NCBI RefSeq assembly: GCF_002104455.1
Contig: NZ_NBOC01000001.1
Location: 372,001-436,000, forward strand
Reading direction: 5' to 3'
DNA: 64,000 nucleotides
Source of the DNA: Colwellia chukchiensis
GTDB taxonomy: Bacteria; Pseudomonadota; Gammaproteobacteria; Enterobacterales; Alteromonadaceae
Made by a program: the position numbers and the translations under genes
In this document: positions 27,635 to 36,232 of the stretch, one piece after another
Layout of the letters: the number at the start of each line of letters is the position of its first letter
Position numbering within the stretch: the stretch's first letter is position 1
Notes under the pieces: model-generated
Told to the model about the DNA's origin: nothing
The model's database searches: none
What the model saw: only the letters and a program-made list of their open reading frames with translations

Positions 27635-27886
27635 ATGGCAAAACCCAATAAAAAAGGCCCTAGCAAAACCGTCGATATTTTCTGTCGCACTTGTAACGCC
27701 TTGTTATTTAAGTATCGCAAGGGCGGTAAAGGCGCGTTAGTGAAAAGCTTTAAAACTCGCATAAGCCAAGATCATACCCTAGTGCCTTGCATATGCCCAA
27801 ATTGTCAAAAGCCGTTTGCTAGAGAAGTCATCATCAGAGGCTTACCCGCTTATAAATTTATTGGTGGCAAAGTGTGGTTTAAATAG
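27635..27886 (+). CDS. Small zinc-ribbon protein
   Basis: An 83-residue basic protein with a four-cysteine zinc ribbon: C-x2-C near the N-terminus (FCRTCNALL) and CICPNC in the middle. The rest is lysine- and arginine-rich, with a conserved-looking end (LPAYKFIGGKVWFK). No function is known to me; binding to nucleic acid or ribosomes would fit its charge. It has its own strong terminator, which supports a real gene. Confidence 0.75.
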   Translation: MAKPNKKGPSKTVDIFCRTCNALLFKYRKGGKGALVKSFKTRISQDHTLVPCICPNCQKPFAREVIIRGLPAYKFIGGKVWFK

Positions 27887-27983
27887 TAATAATTGCGCAA
27901 AGATCAACATCAAGCGCGTTACCTGAACCTACTTTGCACTGAATGCTGCTTATTGCACTCGCTAGGATACTTGTGTGCTGAAG

Positions 27984-28019
27984 ATAACTAGCTCACAGTG
28001 TAATGAGCTAGTTATTTTT
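27984..28019 (+). terminator. Strong terminator of the zinc-ribbon gene
   Basis: ATAACTAGCTCA (27984-27995) pairs perfectly with TGAGCTAGTTAT (28004-28015) over an eight-base loop, followed by a T tract. Confidence 0.9.
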
Positions 28020-28079
28020 CTTAGCTTATCTAAAAACCTATAGCTAATTGTTGTTATTAGCCAAAAACCTTTTCCGCGC

Positions 28080-28298
28080 TTAGTCGTCCCAGTAATCACT
28101 CAAGGTGTCGAGTTGTCGTTCAAGAAATCTTTTTTCATTAAGTGAGTCTAGTCTTTGTCTGGTTTGATACTTTTGTTTTGCTGTTTTACGCATAACGGTT
28201 TTATTGCTTGAACTATAGGCAATTTCAAAACCAGCAATACCCGTGTCAAAATTTAAATCATCATCAATATCAGGATCTGCATAGCTATCAATGTTCAT
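28080..28298 (-). CDS. Small acidic/basic protein, PA3496-like
   Basis: A 72-residue soluble protein. It has an acidic N-terminal half (DPDIDDDLNFD) and a basic C-terminal helix ending KRFLERQLDTLSDYWDD. This charge pattern and tail resemble the PA3496 family, annotated as putative envelope-integrity proteins, but the match is from memory and weak. No operon partner is visible. Confidence 0.55.
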   Translation of the reverse strand: MNIDSYADPDIDDDLNFDTGIAGFEIAYSSSNKTVMRKTAKQKYQTRQRLDSLNEKRFLERQLDTLSDYWDD

Positions 28299-28741
28299 TG
28301 TTTTATACCTTGTTAAAAAAATGCATAAATGGGTTGCCAGCAGATAGTGTCGTTAAATTCGACAATAAGAAAGAGAATAATTTTGAGGTTATTAATCAAA
28401 ATATTTTATCAATTTCAAAAGCTTAAAAATAATAGCGTAAGCAATGTTTAGTGAAGAAAGCGCTTTTTTAACGCTTTGTGAGACAGTCGCGTTATCGGGC
28501 GTAATAACAGCGCCTTTGCGCGCACAACAGAGTTTATTTTTATTTAGAGCTGAATGGGTTTATTTAACGTTTACGGAGAAAATTAGCAAGTAATAGGTTT
28601 TATTTGCTAAGAGCTATGAATATTAATAGATGTTACTTTTAAGGTGCGATATCGCGCTAAACGCTGATTAACAGTAATAATAGCCATTGAAAGATAAGCC
28701 TAGTGGCAAATTAAGTGACTAGGCGTTTGCTAAAATTAACA
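28299..28741. other. Intergenic region
   Basis: A 443-base AT-rich gap. AAAGCG and CGCTTT form a short hairpin near 28458-28478 without a T tract. No gene or operator is supported. Confidence 0.5.
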
Positions 28742-29350
28742 CTATTTGTTTTTATTCGCTTGCTTACGTTGCTGGGCAAGTGCTTGTAGCTGCTTAGATT
28801 GCTGATGCAAACTGAGCCGAACTAGTGCTTCTTGGTCTGCTTCGCGTATATGATGAAAAATAACCTTAAATGTTTGTTGTTGCCCGCTAAGCGTCGCGTC
28901 AATAATTTCGCCGATACAGTAGATGGCAAAATTATCATCATTAAAGAAAAGCTTTAATTCAAGAAAGTCGCCAGCCTTAAATGGCGCGGCTATGTTAGTG
29001 CTAAATAGGATACCGCTGCCACCAAATTGCTCTGCTTGGTAGCGGGCGCTGGCTTGATCTTGTTGACTTAAAATATAGCCAAGTAGCAGATCAACTTTTT
29101 CCGCTTGGTAACTTAAGTAGTCCATTAATTGCTGTGCTACGCCGGCGACGGCTTGCAGTGGCCGTAAGGCGCTTTGCTCTAAGGTATTGACGTCTGAGGC
29201 GAGCTTAAATGGCGTTGGCATCTGAGTAAGAAACTCGTTATAACTTGGCAGCTTACTTGACTCAATAACAAGAGCATTAATAGTAAAGCGATAGTTAATA
29301 GCGAAAAACTCTTCAAATTGTGCGAGTTTTTCTGAGCGGCTAGCTGTCAT
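28742..29350 (-). CDS. PilZ-like domain protein
   Basis: A 202-residue cytoplasmic protein. Its middle (FGGSGILFSTNIAAPFKAGDFLELKLFF) matches the beta-barrel core of PilZ domains, which bind cyclic di-GMP. The usual RxxxR motif before the barrel is not evident, so it may be an atypical PilZ that does not bind the nucleotide. The C-terminus is glutamine-rich (LHQQSKQLQALAQQRKQ). It lies 21 bases downstream of a tetR gene and is probably co-transcribed with it and the exporter upstream. Confidence 0.65.
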   Translation of the reverse strand: MTASRSEKLAQFEEFFAINYRFTINALVIESSKLPSYNEFLTQMPTPFKLASDVNTLEQSALRPLQAVAGVAQQLMDYLSYQAEKVDLLLGYILSQQDQASARYQAEQFGGSGILFSTNIAAPFKAGDFLELKLFFNDDNFAIYCIGEIIDATLSGQQQTFKVIFHHIREADQEALVRLSLHQQSKQLQALAQQRKQANKNK

Positions 29351-29371
29351 GACGAACTTACCTCATAAATT

Positions 29372-29989
29372 TCATGTTGCATTATTGTTGCTGGCAAGAA
29401 AGACCTTAACCGCACACTCACACATTTCATCAATTTGGCTTGACTGTGCGTAGATGCCATCAATAACTAAACGGGCGATACCATGCAGAGTAGCCCAGTT
29501 TACTTGCGCTAAGCGTAGGCTATTTTCATTGTTGATGATCACCCCTTGCTGTTGCCACAATTTAGTCATTTCTACCTGATAATTAAAACTGGCGTAAGCC
29601 ATGCTTTTTAATGTCTCTGTACTTTGCTTTTCTTTCCAAATAATACCACCAAACATCAGCTCATATAGTGACGGGTTTTCGGTAGCAAAGCCAATATAAG
29701 CATGCACAAACTGTCGAAACTTAGCTTCGGGGGTTAAAGTATTGGCGGTGAAAATTTCGCTGGCCTGCTGATGCCACTGCTTAAAACCTTGTTCGGCAAT
29801 GGCACATAATAACGCATTTTTATCGGTAAAATGGTGATAGGCTGCGGTGCGAGAAACACCGATGCGTTCGGCCAGTTTTCGTAGTGATAAGCTTTCTACA
29901 CCGGCTTGTGCAACCATTTCAGTAGCGGTTGCTATCAGTGATTTACGCAAATCGCCATGGTGATAGCTAGCTTTACTGGCCATTAACAT
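29372..29989 (-). CDS. TetR-family regulator
   Basis: A 205-residue TetR regulator with a helix-turn-helix at the N-terminus (SLSLRKLAERIGVSRTAAYHHF) starting from SYHHGDLR, a recurrent opening in one TetR subgroup. The ligand domain is of the WHG/TetR_C_33 type. It lies between a ThrE-like exporter (25 bases) and a PilZ-like gene (21 bases), all on the minus strand, so it probably regulates this small operon. Confidence 0.87.
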   Translation of the reverse strand: MLMASKASYHHGDLRKSLIATATEMVAQAGVESLSLRKLAERIGVSRTAAYHHFTDKNALLCAIAEQGFKQWHQQASEIFTANTLTPEAKFRQFVHAYIGFATENPSLYELMFGGIIWKEKQSTETLKSMAYASFNYQVEMTKLWQQQGVIINNENSLRLAQVNWATLHGIARLVIDGIYAQSSQIDEMCECAVKVFLASNNNAT

Positions 29990-30014
29990 CGGTATCCTGC
30001 ATTAATCATAATGT

Positions 30015-31241
30015 TTAAAGATCTTTTCTTGATGGCAGGGAAACATTGGCAAAAATCAAGCCTGCGACTAACGACATAAAAATTAAAAAGGTTTGTGAGC
30101 CGATATCTGCAGTATTTAGCATTGTTTGCCCAGACACGGCATTACTTAAGCCAATATAAACCTTACTACCAGGTACCAAGACGACTAAGCCCATTAATTT
30201 AACGATACTTGAGGGTAAATTCATAACGCGCGAAAAGATACTACTGTACAGCCCTAAAGCATAAGCACCAATAAAAGCACCCAGTGCAATACCTAAGTAT
30301 TCTGCGCCAAGTATACTAGCGCCAAAAGCAACATAACCCGACATAATGCCCCAGGGGGCGTCTTTTTTTCGGCATTTAAATAAAATAACTAAGCTTATCG
30401 ATAACGTGGTCACGGCAGCCCAAGAGGTCCAGTCTGGCGTGCTTGGCGGCTGAATAAAAGCAACTTCACCCCAAAGCATTTTACCTAAGGCTATGCCTAA
30501 TACACCGCCAAAATAAATTTTAAATAATATCATTAAGGCGTCCATCAACCTTGCTGTGCCAGACATTAAATTACGAGCGGCAAGCTCTGATAAGGCCAAG
30601 GTTAAAGACAAGCCCGGAATAAAGGCAATAATACTGGATAACACCACGAGCGGAATGTTAATACTGGGATCAATTAAAGCAATCGCGGTCGCTAAAAAGG
30701 CGGTTGTCATGGCCGCAATAGGCTCTAGCATATCCGTTACCCGACGCGAGCGCTCAGCCCAAAAGGTAAAGATACATACCACTAACCCTAATAAGCTTGA
30801 CCAAAAAACATCATTCCAGCTGGTGTGCATTAGCATGGCAAAGGCACCACTTGAGGCGCCAAAAGCAAGAAAGGTTAAAAAGCGGCCGTAAGGGTTAGGT
30901 TTGTTCGCTATTTCATCTAAACGTTCAATAGCTTCGCCAAGCGTTCGCTCACCTGAGGTAACTTCATCTACTAGTTCATCGACACGCGCGAGTGAGCCTA
31001 AGTCAACATCACCTGGAGCCACGCGTAAGATATGGTTGTAATCTTGATTCTCGTCATCTTCAGATAAAACAAAGGTTAAGGAAGTAGGAGTAATAACAAA
31101 AGAGCTATAAATGCCTAAGCTTTCAGAAATATCAGTTAAATGAGATTCTAAGCGATAGGCTGGGGTGCCAAACTTATGTAATGCTTTGCCTAAACGGATG
31201 ATGAATCGACGTTTATCGGTAAAACTATCAGTATTTGCCAT
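30015..31241 (-). CDS. ThrE-family threonine/serine exporter
   Basis: Inner-membrane transporter in which both ThrE halves are fused: a soluble N-terminal region (about 1-125) that begins like YjjP/ThrE (RFIIRLGKALHKFGTPAYRLE), and a C-terminal membrane part of about ten segments. The family exports threonine, serine or other small substrates; the actual substrate here is unknown. The ATG at 31241 (MANTDSF) is preferred to a GTG five codons upstream. It is the first gene of a likely three-gene operon with tetR and the PilZ-like gene. Confidence 0.85.
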   Translation of the reverse strand: MANTDSFTDKRRFIIRLGKALHKFGTPAYRLESHLTDISESLGIYSSFVITPTSLTFVLSEDDENQDYNHILRVAPGDVDLGSLARVDELVDEVTSGERTLGEAIERLDEIANKPNPYGRFLTFLAFGASSGAFAMLMHTSWNDVFWSSLLGLVVCIFTFWAERSRRVTDMLEPIAAMTTAFLATAIALIDPSINIPLVVLSSIIAFIPGLSLTLALSELAARNLMSGTARLMDALMILFKIYFGGVLGIALGKMLWGEVAFIQPPSTPDWTSWAAVTTLSISLVILFKCRKKDAPWGIMSGYVAFGASILGAEYLGIALGAFIGAYALGLYSSIFSRVMNLPSSIVKLMGLVVLVPGSKVYIGLSNAVSGQTMLNTADIGSQTFLIFMSLVAGLIFANVSLPSRKDL

Positions 31242-31465
31242 GCTATTTACATTCACAAGAATAAGAGCTTTCTATGGTAAATGATTCATTTCAAAAAGAA
31301 AGCACAGATGTGAAATCACATTAAAATTATTATGGTTAATGTTTATTATGCAGTAGTTAGCTCAGTTGATAGCCGAGCTTGATTTTCTCCGTATCGACAT
31401 GATTTATTGCCTAAGGTTGTGCATACTAGCGCTAAATCGTTACTTTTTTCAGGATACACTTGACT

Positions 31466-31639
31466 ATGACCTTACTGATCATTTTATTTTTTGTTTTTGC
31501 CGCTGTGGCCTTGATGGTGGTATTGGGGCAGCGCTTTGGCAAGCCGATGGCGGTAGAGCAACAGCAAAAGTACTCGAAAATATTATGGATAGTGGTATTT
31601 ATTGCCATTGTTGCCGCCATAATCCGGCAAATGCTGTAA
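31466..31639 (+). CDS. Small two-helix membrane protein
   Basis: A 57-residue protein with two hydrophobic segments (about residues 2-19 and 39-54), joined by a polar loop containing QRFGKPMAVEQQQKYSK. AGGA lies 11 bases before the ATG. The hairpin shape is like many small inner-membrane proteins; no function can be assigned. It lies alone between the divergent thrE and the convergent NRDE gene. Confidence 0.6.
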   Translation: MTLLIILFFVFAAVALMVVLGQRFGKPMAVEQQQKYSKILWIVVFIAIVAAIIRQML

Positions 31640-31701
31640 TATTGTTTACTTAAATTATGCGGTTGCTGGCTGATTTTGCTGGTAGCTGCCGCTTGATTTA
31701 G

Positions 31702-32475
31702 TTATTGAATTGTTAGTGGCTTAGTTGCAGATAACTGAAATTTTCGTTGCTCGACAATAGTGCCGTCAACATCGTAATTGCGATCAAAAACCTCAACCTT
31801 GCCGCAAGTGGCTTGTAAAATGAGTGTGGTTGAGCGAGTGCCATAGTCAGCAGATTGAATAAAAATACTGCTAAGTAATGACTCTAGTGCGGGGCTAATA
31901 CCAGTAGCGGGTAAGTCTTGTGTATTGGCTGTGGTTTGGTTGCTCATTACATCAAAAAGAGCTTGAATATCAATGCTGTTGGCGCTAATTAATGCTTCAA
32001 TACTGTTCAAGCCTAAGGCCATCTTCGGCCAAATATCATCTAAAGCGCCATTACAAACACTATGAAAACCCGGAGTTAGCGAGGTAAACTTTTTATTCAC
32101 GCTATCAAACGCTTGCAAGTGATTTAATGGACCAAACACTAAATTAAAATCGTTATATTGCTCTGCACTTTGCGCTAAGTACTGCGCTGTAGTGGTGGCG
32201 TTCTGGTTTAATGCTTGCAATACTAAATCACCGCGAGAGCACTTGTTGCTGTCAAAGTGTGCCGGTCGACGAAAGTTAGTTATTGCAGAAAAATAGCCTT
32301 GTCTGTTTAAGCCAAGCCAAGTGCCACCGGCTTGTAAATCTTTGCCCGCTAAAATGTTTTGCCCCGGCCACCAGTGTATGTTTTGAGTTGGTCGTTGATG
32401 AAACTCATCGCGATTTGCACAAATAATCACCGGATAATCAGGGTGTTGTTCAATGGCGATAAACAAAATACACAT
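31702..32475 (-). CDS. NRDE-family (TANGO2-like) protein
   Basis: A 257-residue protein of the NRDE/TANGO2 family, named for the motif ANRDEF seen at about residues 20-25. The start MCILFIAIEQHPDYP places a cysteine at position 2, which in this Ntn-hydrolase-like fold may become the N-terminal nucleophile. TWLGLNRQGYFSAITNFR is another family signature. Haem trafficking or lipid roles have been proposed for eukaryotic members; the bacterial role is unclear. Confidence 0.85.
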   Translation of the reverse strand: MCILFIAIEQHPDYPVIICANRDEFHQRPTQNIHWWPGQNILAGKDLQAGGTWLGLNRQGYFSAITNFRRPAHFDSNKCSRGDLVLQALNQNATTTAQYLAQSAEQYNDFNLVFGPLNHLQAFDSVNKKFTSLTPGFHSVCNGALDDIWPKMALGLNSIEALISANSIDIQALFDVMSNQTTANTQDLPATGISPALESLLSSIFIQSADYGTRSTTLILQATCGKVEVFDRNYDVDGTIVEQRKFQLSATKPLTIQ

Positions 32476-32602
32476 AATTTACCTTTTAGTACTAACTAAG
32501 AATATCTGGTGCTTTCACTCTATGTCATCATAGGATATGGTTTGTGCTATTCAAAGCACAGTTAAGTATCATGTATATTTCAAGCAAAAGGGCGTAGCGC
32601 TG

Positions 32603-33373
32603 ATGTTAGCACTTCCAGTAGTTAATTTAAAAAATAAAGTTTCAGCAACTGAATGGCAAATACGGGTCGATTTAGCCGCCTGTTATCGGCTTATTGCCAT
32701 GCATGGTTGGGACGATCTGATATACACCCATATTTCTGCGCGCATTCCGGGTACCGAGCATGTGCTGATTAATGCCTTTGGTTTGCGTTTTGACGAAATT
32801 ACCGCATCAAATTTAGTGAAAATTGATATGGCAGGCAATATTGTCGATGCCGACTGTCCATTTGAGTTTAATCCTGCCGGCTTTACCATTCATAGTGCTA
32901 TTCACCAAGCGCGTCATGACGAAATGTGTGTCTTGCATGTGCATTGCAATGAGGCGGTTGCGGTGGCAAGTTTACAAGAGGGCTTATTGCCGATCAGTCA
33001 ATACGCTATGTTTGCCCTAGCGTCGTTAAGCTATCACGATTATGAAGGTTTAGCAGTGAATGAAGATGAGAAGCTACGTTTACAGCAAGACTTAGGTGAT
33101 AAAAACTTTATGCTGCTGCGCAATCATGGCGCAATTACGCTTGGTAAAACTATAGGTGATGCGTTTATGCATATGTATGACTTGATCCGCGCCTGTCAAA
33201 TACAAATACAAGTGTTATCCACCGGCAGCAAGCCGGTTTTGGTTGAGCAAAGCATCGTTGATGGCATCAAAGCGCAAGCGAATATTGTCCACACTGGTTT
33301 AACGGGTGGACAAAAAGCATGGCCGGCAATGTTGCGCCGCGTCTATCAAGCCGATGCCAGCTTTGCCCAATAA
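32603..33373 (+). CDS. Class II aldolase/adducin-family protein
   Basis: A 256-residue protein with the zinc-dependent class II aldolase/adducin fold. The two metal histidines in CVLHVHCNEA and a third in LRNHGAITLG are visible. The family includes fuculose-phosphate aldolase and related enzymes, but the group with this opening is of unassigned specificity. The ATG at 32603 is chosen over a longer frame from 32537 because MLALPVVNLKNKVS is a normal start. It lies 56 bases upstream of an acid-sugar dehydratase and is probably co-transcribed. Confidence 0.85.
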   Translation: MLALPVVNLKNKVSATEWQIRVDLAACYRLIAMHGWDDLIYTHISARIPGTEHVLINAFGLRFDEITASNLVKIDMAGNIVDADCPFEFNPAGFTIHSAIHQARHDEMCVLHVHCNEAVAVASLQEGLLPISQYAMFALASLSYHDYEGLAVNEDEKLRLQQDLGDKNFMLLRNHGAITLGKTIGDAFMHMYDLIRACQIQIQVLSTGSKPVLVEQSIVDGIKAQANIVHTGLTGGQKAWPAMLRRVYQADASFAQ

Positions 33374-33429
33374 TAACGGTAAATAAAGTGTAAGTTTAAC
33401 AGTCAACAGCAGTAATTAACGAGAAAGTA

Positions 33430-34614
33430 ATGAAAGTAACTCATGTAGAAATTTTTGATATTGAATGCCCAAAACGTCCCGCTTGGAACCCAGTATTTAT
33501 TCGCGTTCATACCGATGAAGGTATTTCTGGCGTTGGTGAAGCAGGTTTAGCGTATGACTGGGGTCATAGCGCTGCCGCGGCAATGTTAAAAGAAATTAGC
33601 GAAGCGGTATTGATTGGCTTTAATCCCTTTAATACCGAACTATTATGGTCGCGCATGCTCAGAGAAAGTTTCTGGGGTTTAGGCGGCGGGCCGGTACTTT
33701 ATGCCGCCATGAGCGCGATTGATACGGCGTTATGGGATATCAAAGGTAAAGCGTTGGGCTTGCCTGTGTATCAATTATTGGGTGGAAAAACTAACGATAA
33801 ATTGCGCACTTATGCCAGTCAGTTACAGTTTGATTGGGATAGTGAGGTGCGTAAGCTTATTGAGCCGGCGCAATATGCTGAAGCGGCGTTAAAAGCTGTG
33901 GCACAAGGCTATGACGCGGTTAAAGTGGACCCGATAGTGTATAACCAAGACGGTAGCTCGTCGTTTGATCGCACTAAATTGTTTACGCCCAAACAAATGC
34001 GTTTGTTTGGTGACAGGCTACGCGCTATTCGAGATGCAGTAGGTGAAGATGTTGATATTATTTTTGAGTCGCACTCATTGATGGGCGCCGCTTCCGCCAT
34101 TCAAATGGGCCGCGTGATTGAAGAAGTCGGCTGTATGTTTTATGAAGAACCGGTGAATTACTTAAACTCGGCGGTCCATAAAAAAGTCTCGGATAATGTT
34201 AATGTGCCGATTGCTGGCGGTGAGCGTTTGTATCATCGCTGGGACGTGCGCCCTTACTTTGAAGATCAAAGTATTGACGTATTACAGCCCGATGTCGGCT
34301 TATGTGGCGGCTTTACCGAAGCGAAAAAAGTTTGTGATTATGCCGATGTTTATGACATTCGTATTCAAGCCCATGTTTGTGGTGGCCCGGTAGCAACGGC
34401 AGCGTCGTTACACCTTGAAACGGCGATCCCAAATTTTTTAATTCATGAGCACCATACTTATGCCATTAAAGACTGGAATCGTGAATTGTGTCTACAAGAC
34501 CCACAGCCAGTTGATGGTTTTTTTCAAGTCTCTGAAGCCCCCGGTATTGGCATTGAACTTAATGACGAGGTGGTGAAGCGCTCGCCTAATGTTACGGTTA
34601 ATGCGTTGAAATAA
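33430..34614 (+). CDS. Mandelate racemase/enolase-superfamily acid-sugar dehydratase
   Basis: A 394-residue enolase-superfamily enzyme. The N-terminal capping domain is followed by the barrel with candidate acid/base and metal residues: K and D in AVKVDP, E in IIFESHS, E in YEEPV, E in AGGERL, and H in QAHVCGGP. Members of this subgroup dehydrate aldonic acids such as galactonate, mannonate or fuconate. The substrate cannot be read from the sequence. It follows the class II aldolase gene, which could act on the resulting 2-keto-3-deoxy acid. Confidence 0.88.
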   Translation: MKVTHVEIFDIECPKRPAWNPVFIRVHTDEGISGVGEAGLAYDWGHSAAAAMLKEISEAVLIGFNPFNTELLWSRMLRESFWGLGGGPVLYAAMSAIDTALWDIKGKALGLPVYQLLGGKTNDKLRTYASQLQFDWDSEVRKLIEPAQYAEAALKAVAQGYDAVKVDPIVYNQDGSSSFDRTKLFTPKQMRLFGDRLRAIRDAVGEDVDIIFESHSLMGAASAIQMGRVIEEVGCMFYEEPVNYLNSAVHKKVSDNVNVPIAGGERLYHRWDVRPYFEDQSIDVLQPDVGLCGGFTEAKKVCDYADVYDIRIQAHVCGGPVATAASLHLETAIPNFLIHEHHTYAIKDWNRELCLQDPQPVDGFFQVSEAPGIGIELNDEVVKRSPNVTVNALK

Positions 34615-34651
34615 AACGATAAAATATGGAAGTTGTCAGTTAAAAGCGATC

Positions 34652-34740
34652 AGCTGTCAGTAAAGCCAACAAATTTCAGCCTGCGCCTACACGAGATACT
34701 AGCGTTTACTTATGTTTGTTTTTTCTTTTTACTGACAGCT
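34652..34740. repeat. Long-arm inverted repeat
   Basis: AGCTGTCAGTAAA (34652-34664) and TTTACTGACAGCT (34728-34740) are perfect complements 63 bases apart, between two convergent genes. No T tract follows, so it is not a normal terminator. It could be a small MITE-like element. Confidence 0.6.
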
Positions 34741-34763
34741 TTGCTTAACCTTGTTCAGGTTTA

Positions 34764-35222
34764 TTAAATATAATCAATCGGCAGTGCTGTGGTGTATTTG
34801 ATCTCTTCCATGGCAAAGCTTGAGCTGATATCGGCAAAACTTGCCCGCGTGATTAAGCGTTTATAAAAGCCGTCATAGGCTTTCATATCAGGTACCACCA
34901 CGCGCAGTAAATAATCCACTTCACCACTCATGCGATAAAACTCTAAAATTTCAGGAAAATCTGTGGCAACTTTTCTAAATTCGCTGAGCCATTTGGGGTT
35001 GTGTTGATTGGTTTTTATGGTGACAAATACGGTTAAGCCAACATTTAACTTTTCAGGATCTGCTAGCGCTACGCGGCCCTTAATAATGCCTGACTTTTCC
35101 ATGGCTTGAATGCGGCGCCAGCAGGGCGTGGTTGACAGACCAACTTGGCTAGCTACGTCACTCACCGAAGCGGTACTGTCGTGTTGTAATATGTTGAGTA
35201 TCTTTTTATCAAATGCATCCAT
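34764..35222 (-). CDS. Lrp/AsnC-family regulator
   Basis: A 152-residue Lrp/AsnC regulator. The N-terminal helix-turn-helix (VSDVASQVGLSTTPCWRRIQAM) is followed by the RAM ligand domain with the EYRMSGEVDYLLRV-like segment FYRMSGEVDYLLRVVVPD. Such proteins usually respond to amino acids. It stands among sugar-acid and lactone genes and may regulate them, but it could equally belong with the nearby peptidases. Confidence 0.9.
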   Translation of the reverse strand: MDAFDKKILNILQHDSTASVSDVASQVGLSTTPCWRRIQAMEKSGIIKGRVALADPEKLNVGLTVFVTIKTNQHNPKWLSEFRKVATDFPEILEFYRMSGEVDYLLRVVVPDMKAYDGFYKRLITRASFADISSSFAMEEIKYTTALPIDYI

Positions 35223-35338
35223 AAGCGTTTAAACGAAATGGTTTAACCTAAATGTTGCGTATAATGAAATTATTTTGCGCTAAAGCTGCAGTTATTGCGA
35301 GATTTATTTTTTAAGCTTCAACTTAACCGAAACTGTGC

Positions 35339-36199
35339 TTAGGTGAGCGCTAACTGATAAAAGCTCACGGCATTGGCAAAACATACTAGCTCTCGTTGTG
35401 TTGTGCTACATAGCAATTCCGTGTTGTTTTGCCAGGTGTTTTGATAGCTTGAGTGCAATATGTTTAACGGAAAGTTACTGGCTAACATCACACGTTTAAC
35501 GGTAAAAGCGGCAAGGCACTGGCGAACAATTTGTCGCTGCCAAGCGGCTAAATAGTCTCTATCAAACATTTCAAAGCCCGAGCATTTAATAAATACCTGA
35601 GTAAACTCGGCTAATCGGGTAAGGTTTTTAAACCAAAGCTGATGTTGCTTACTATCGGTAACGGGCCAGCCGGCGTGGTTTACACAAACCTTAAGCTCAG
35701 GTATTTTTGCCAGTATACTCATGAATTGCGCTAACGCTGGTGTATCCGTTAATGGCATTTGCAGCTCAAAAATAAGCTTGTGCGCGGCTAATGTTGTCAG
35801 GTTAGCTTGGCTATTTGGGTTGCAAAGGATAGCGAGCGCATGCTCATCTAAAATATGGCGAATGCCAACCACGCTTTCAAAGGCCATTAATTTGGTCAGT
35901 TGCTGGTTAAAATGTGCGCTTGCTAAACTAATGTCGAGCATGGCAATGCTGCGAAAGGGCAGTTGACAGTGGTTTTCTAGCCAAGCAATTTCACGCCAGG
36001 GTTGCTGATTATCAAAACCGGCTTCAATATGAACAAAACCTGCGAGCGTTAACGGCGGGGTTAGTGTTAAGTCTTGTTCTGTGAAGTTTTTGGCAATGCG
36101 GTGTTTATCTGGCCAAAACGGTGCCTGATCAGCTTTTAGCCATTGATAGTCACCGAGTGCAAGGTCAAATAAATGCAAATGGGGGTCAATTATTTTCAT
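35339..36199 (-). CDS. Amidohydrolase-2 family, fuconolactonase-like
   Basis: A 286-residue TIM-barrel hydrolase of the amidohydrolase-2 family. It begins MKIIDPHLHLFDLALGDYQW, with the DxHxH metal motif, and has HIEAGFDN and a histidine in CVNHAGWP. These features match L-fuconolactone and L-rhamnono-lactone hydrolases. It probably opens a sugar lactone to the aldonic acid. The next gene upstream on the same strand is an SDR dehydrogenase, which could make the lactone. Confidence 0.82.
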   Translation of the reverse strand: MKIIDPHLHLFDLALGDYQWLKADQAPFWPDKHRIAKNFTEQDLTLTPPLTLAGFVHIEAGFDNQQPWREIAWLENHCQLPFRSIAMLDISLASAHFNQQLTKLMAFESVVGIRHILDEHALAILCNPNSQANLTTLAAHKLIFELQMPLTDTPALAQFMSILAKIPELKVCVNHAGWPVTDSKQHQLWFKNLTRLAEFTQVFIKCSGFEMFDRDYLAAWQRQIVRQCLAAFTVKRVMLASNFPLNILHSSYQNTWQNNTELLCSTTQRELVCFANAVSFYQLALT

Positions 36200-36232
36200 G
36201 CTACCTGCTTATTGGTCAGCGTTATATTTGTA

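Noticed and set aside
31366-31653. 95-codon frame overlapping the small membrane protein gene
   Set aside because: The alternative frame at 31466 has a better start signal and a two-helix profile; this one is cysteine-rich and unlike a real protein.
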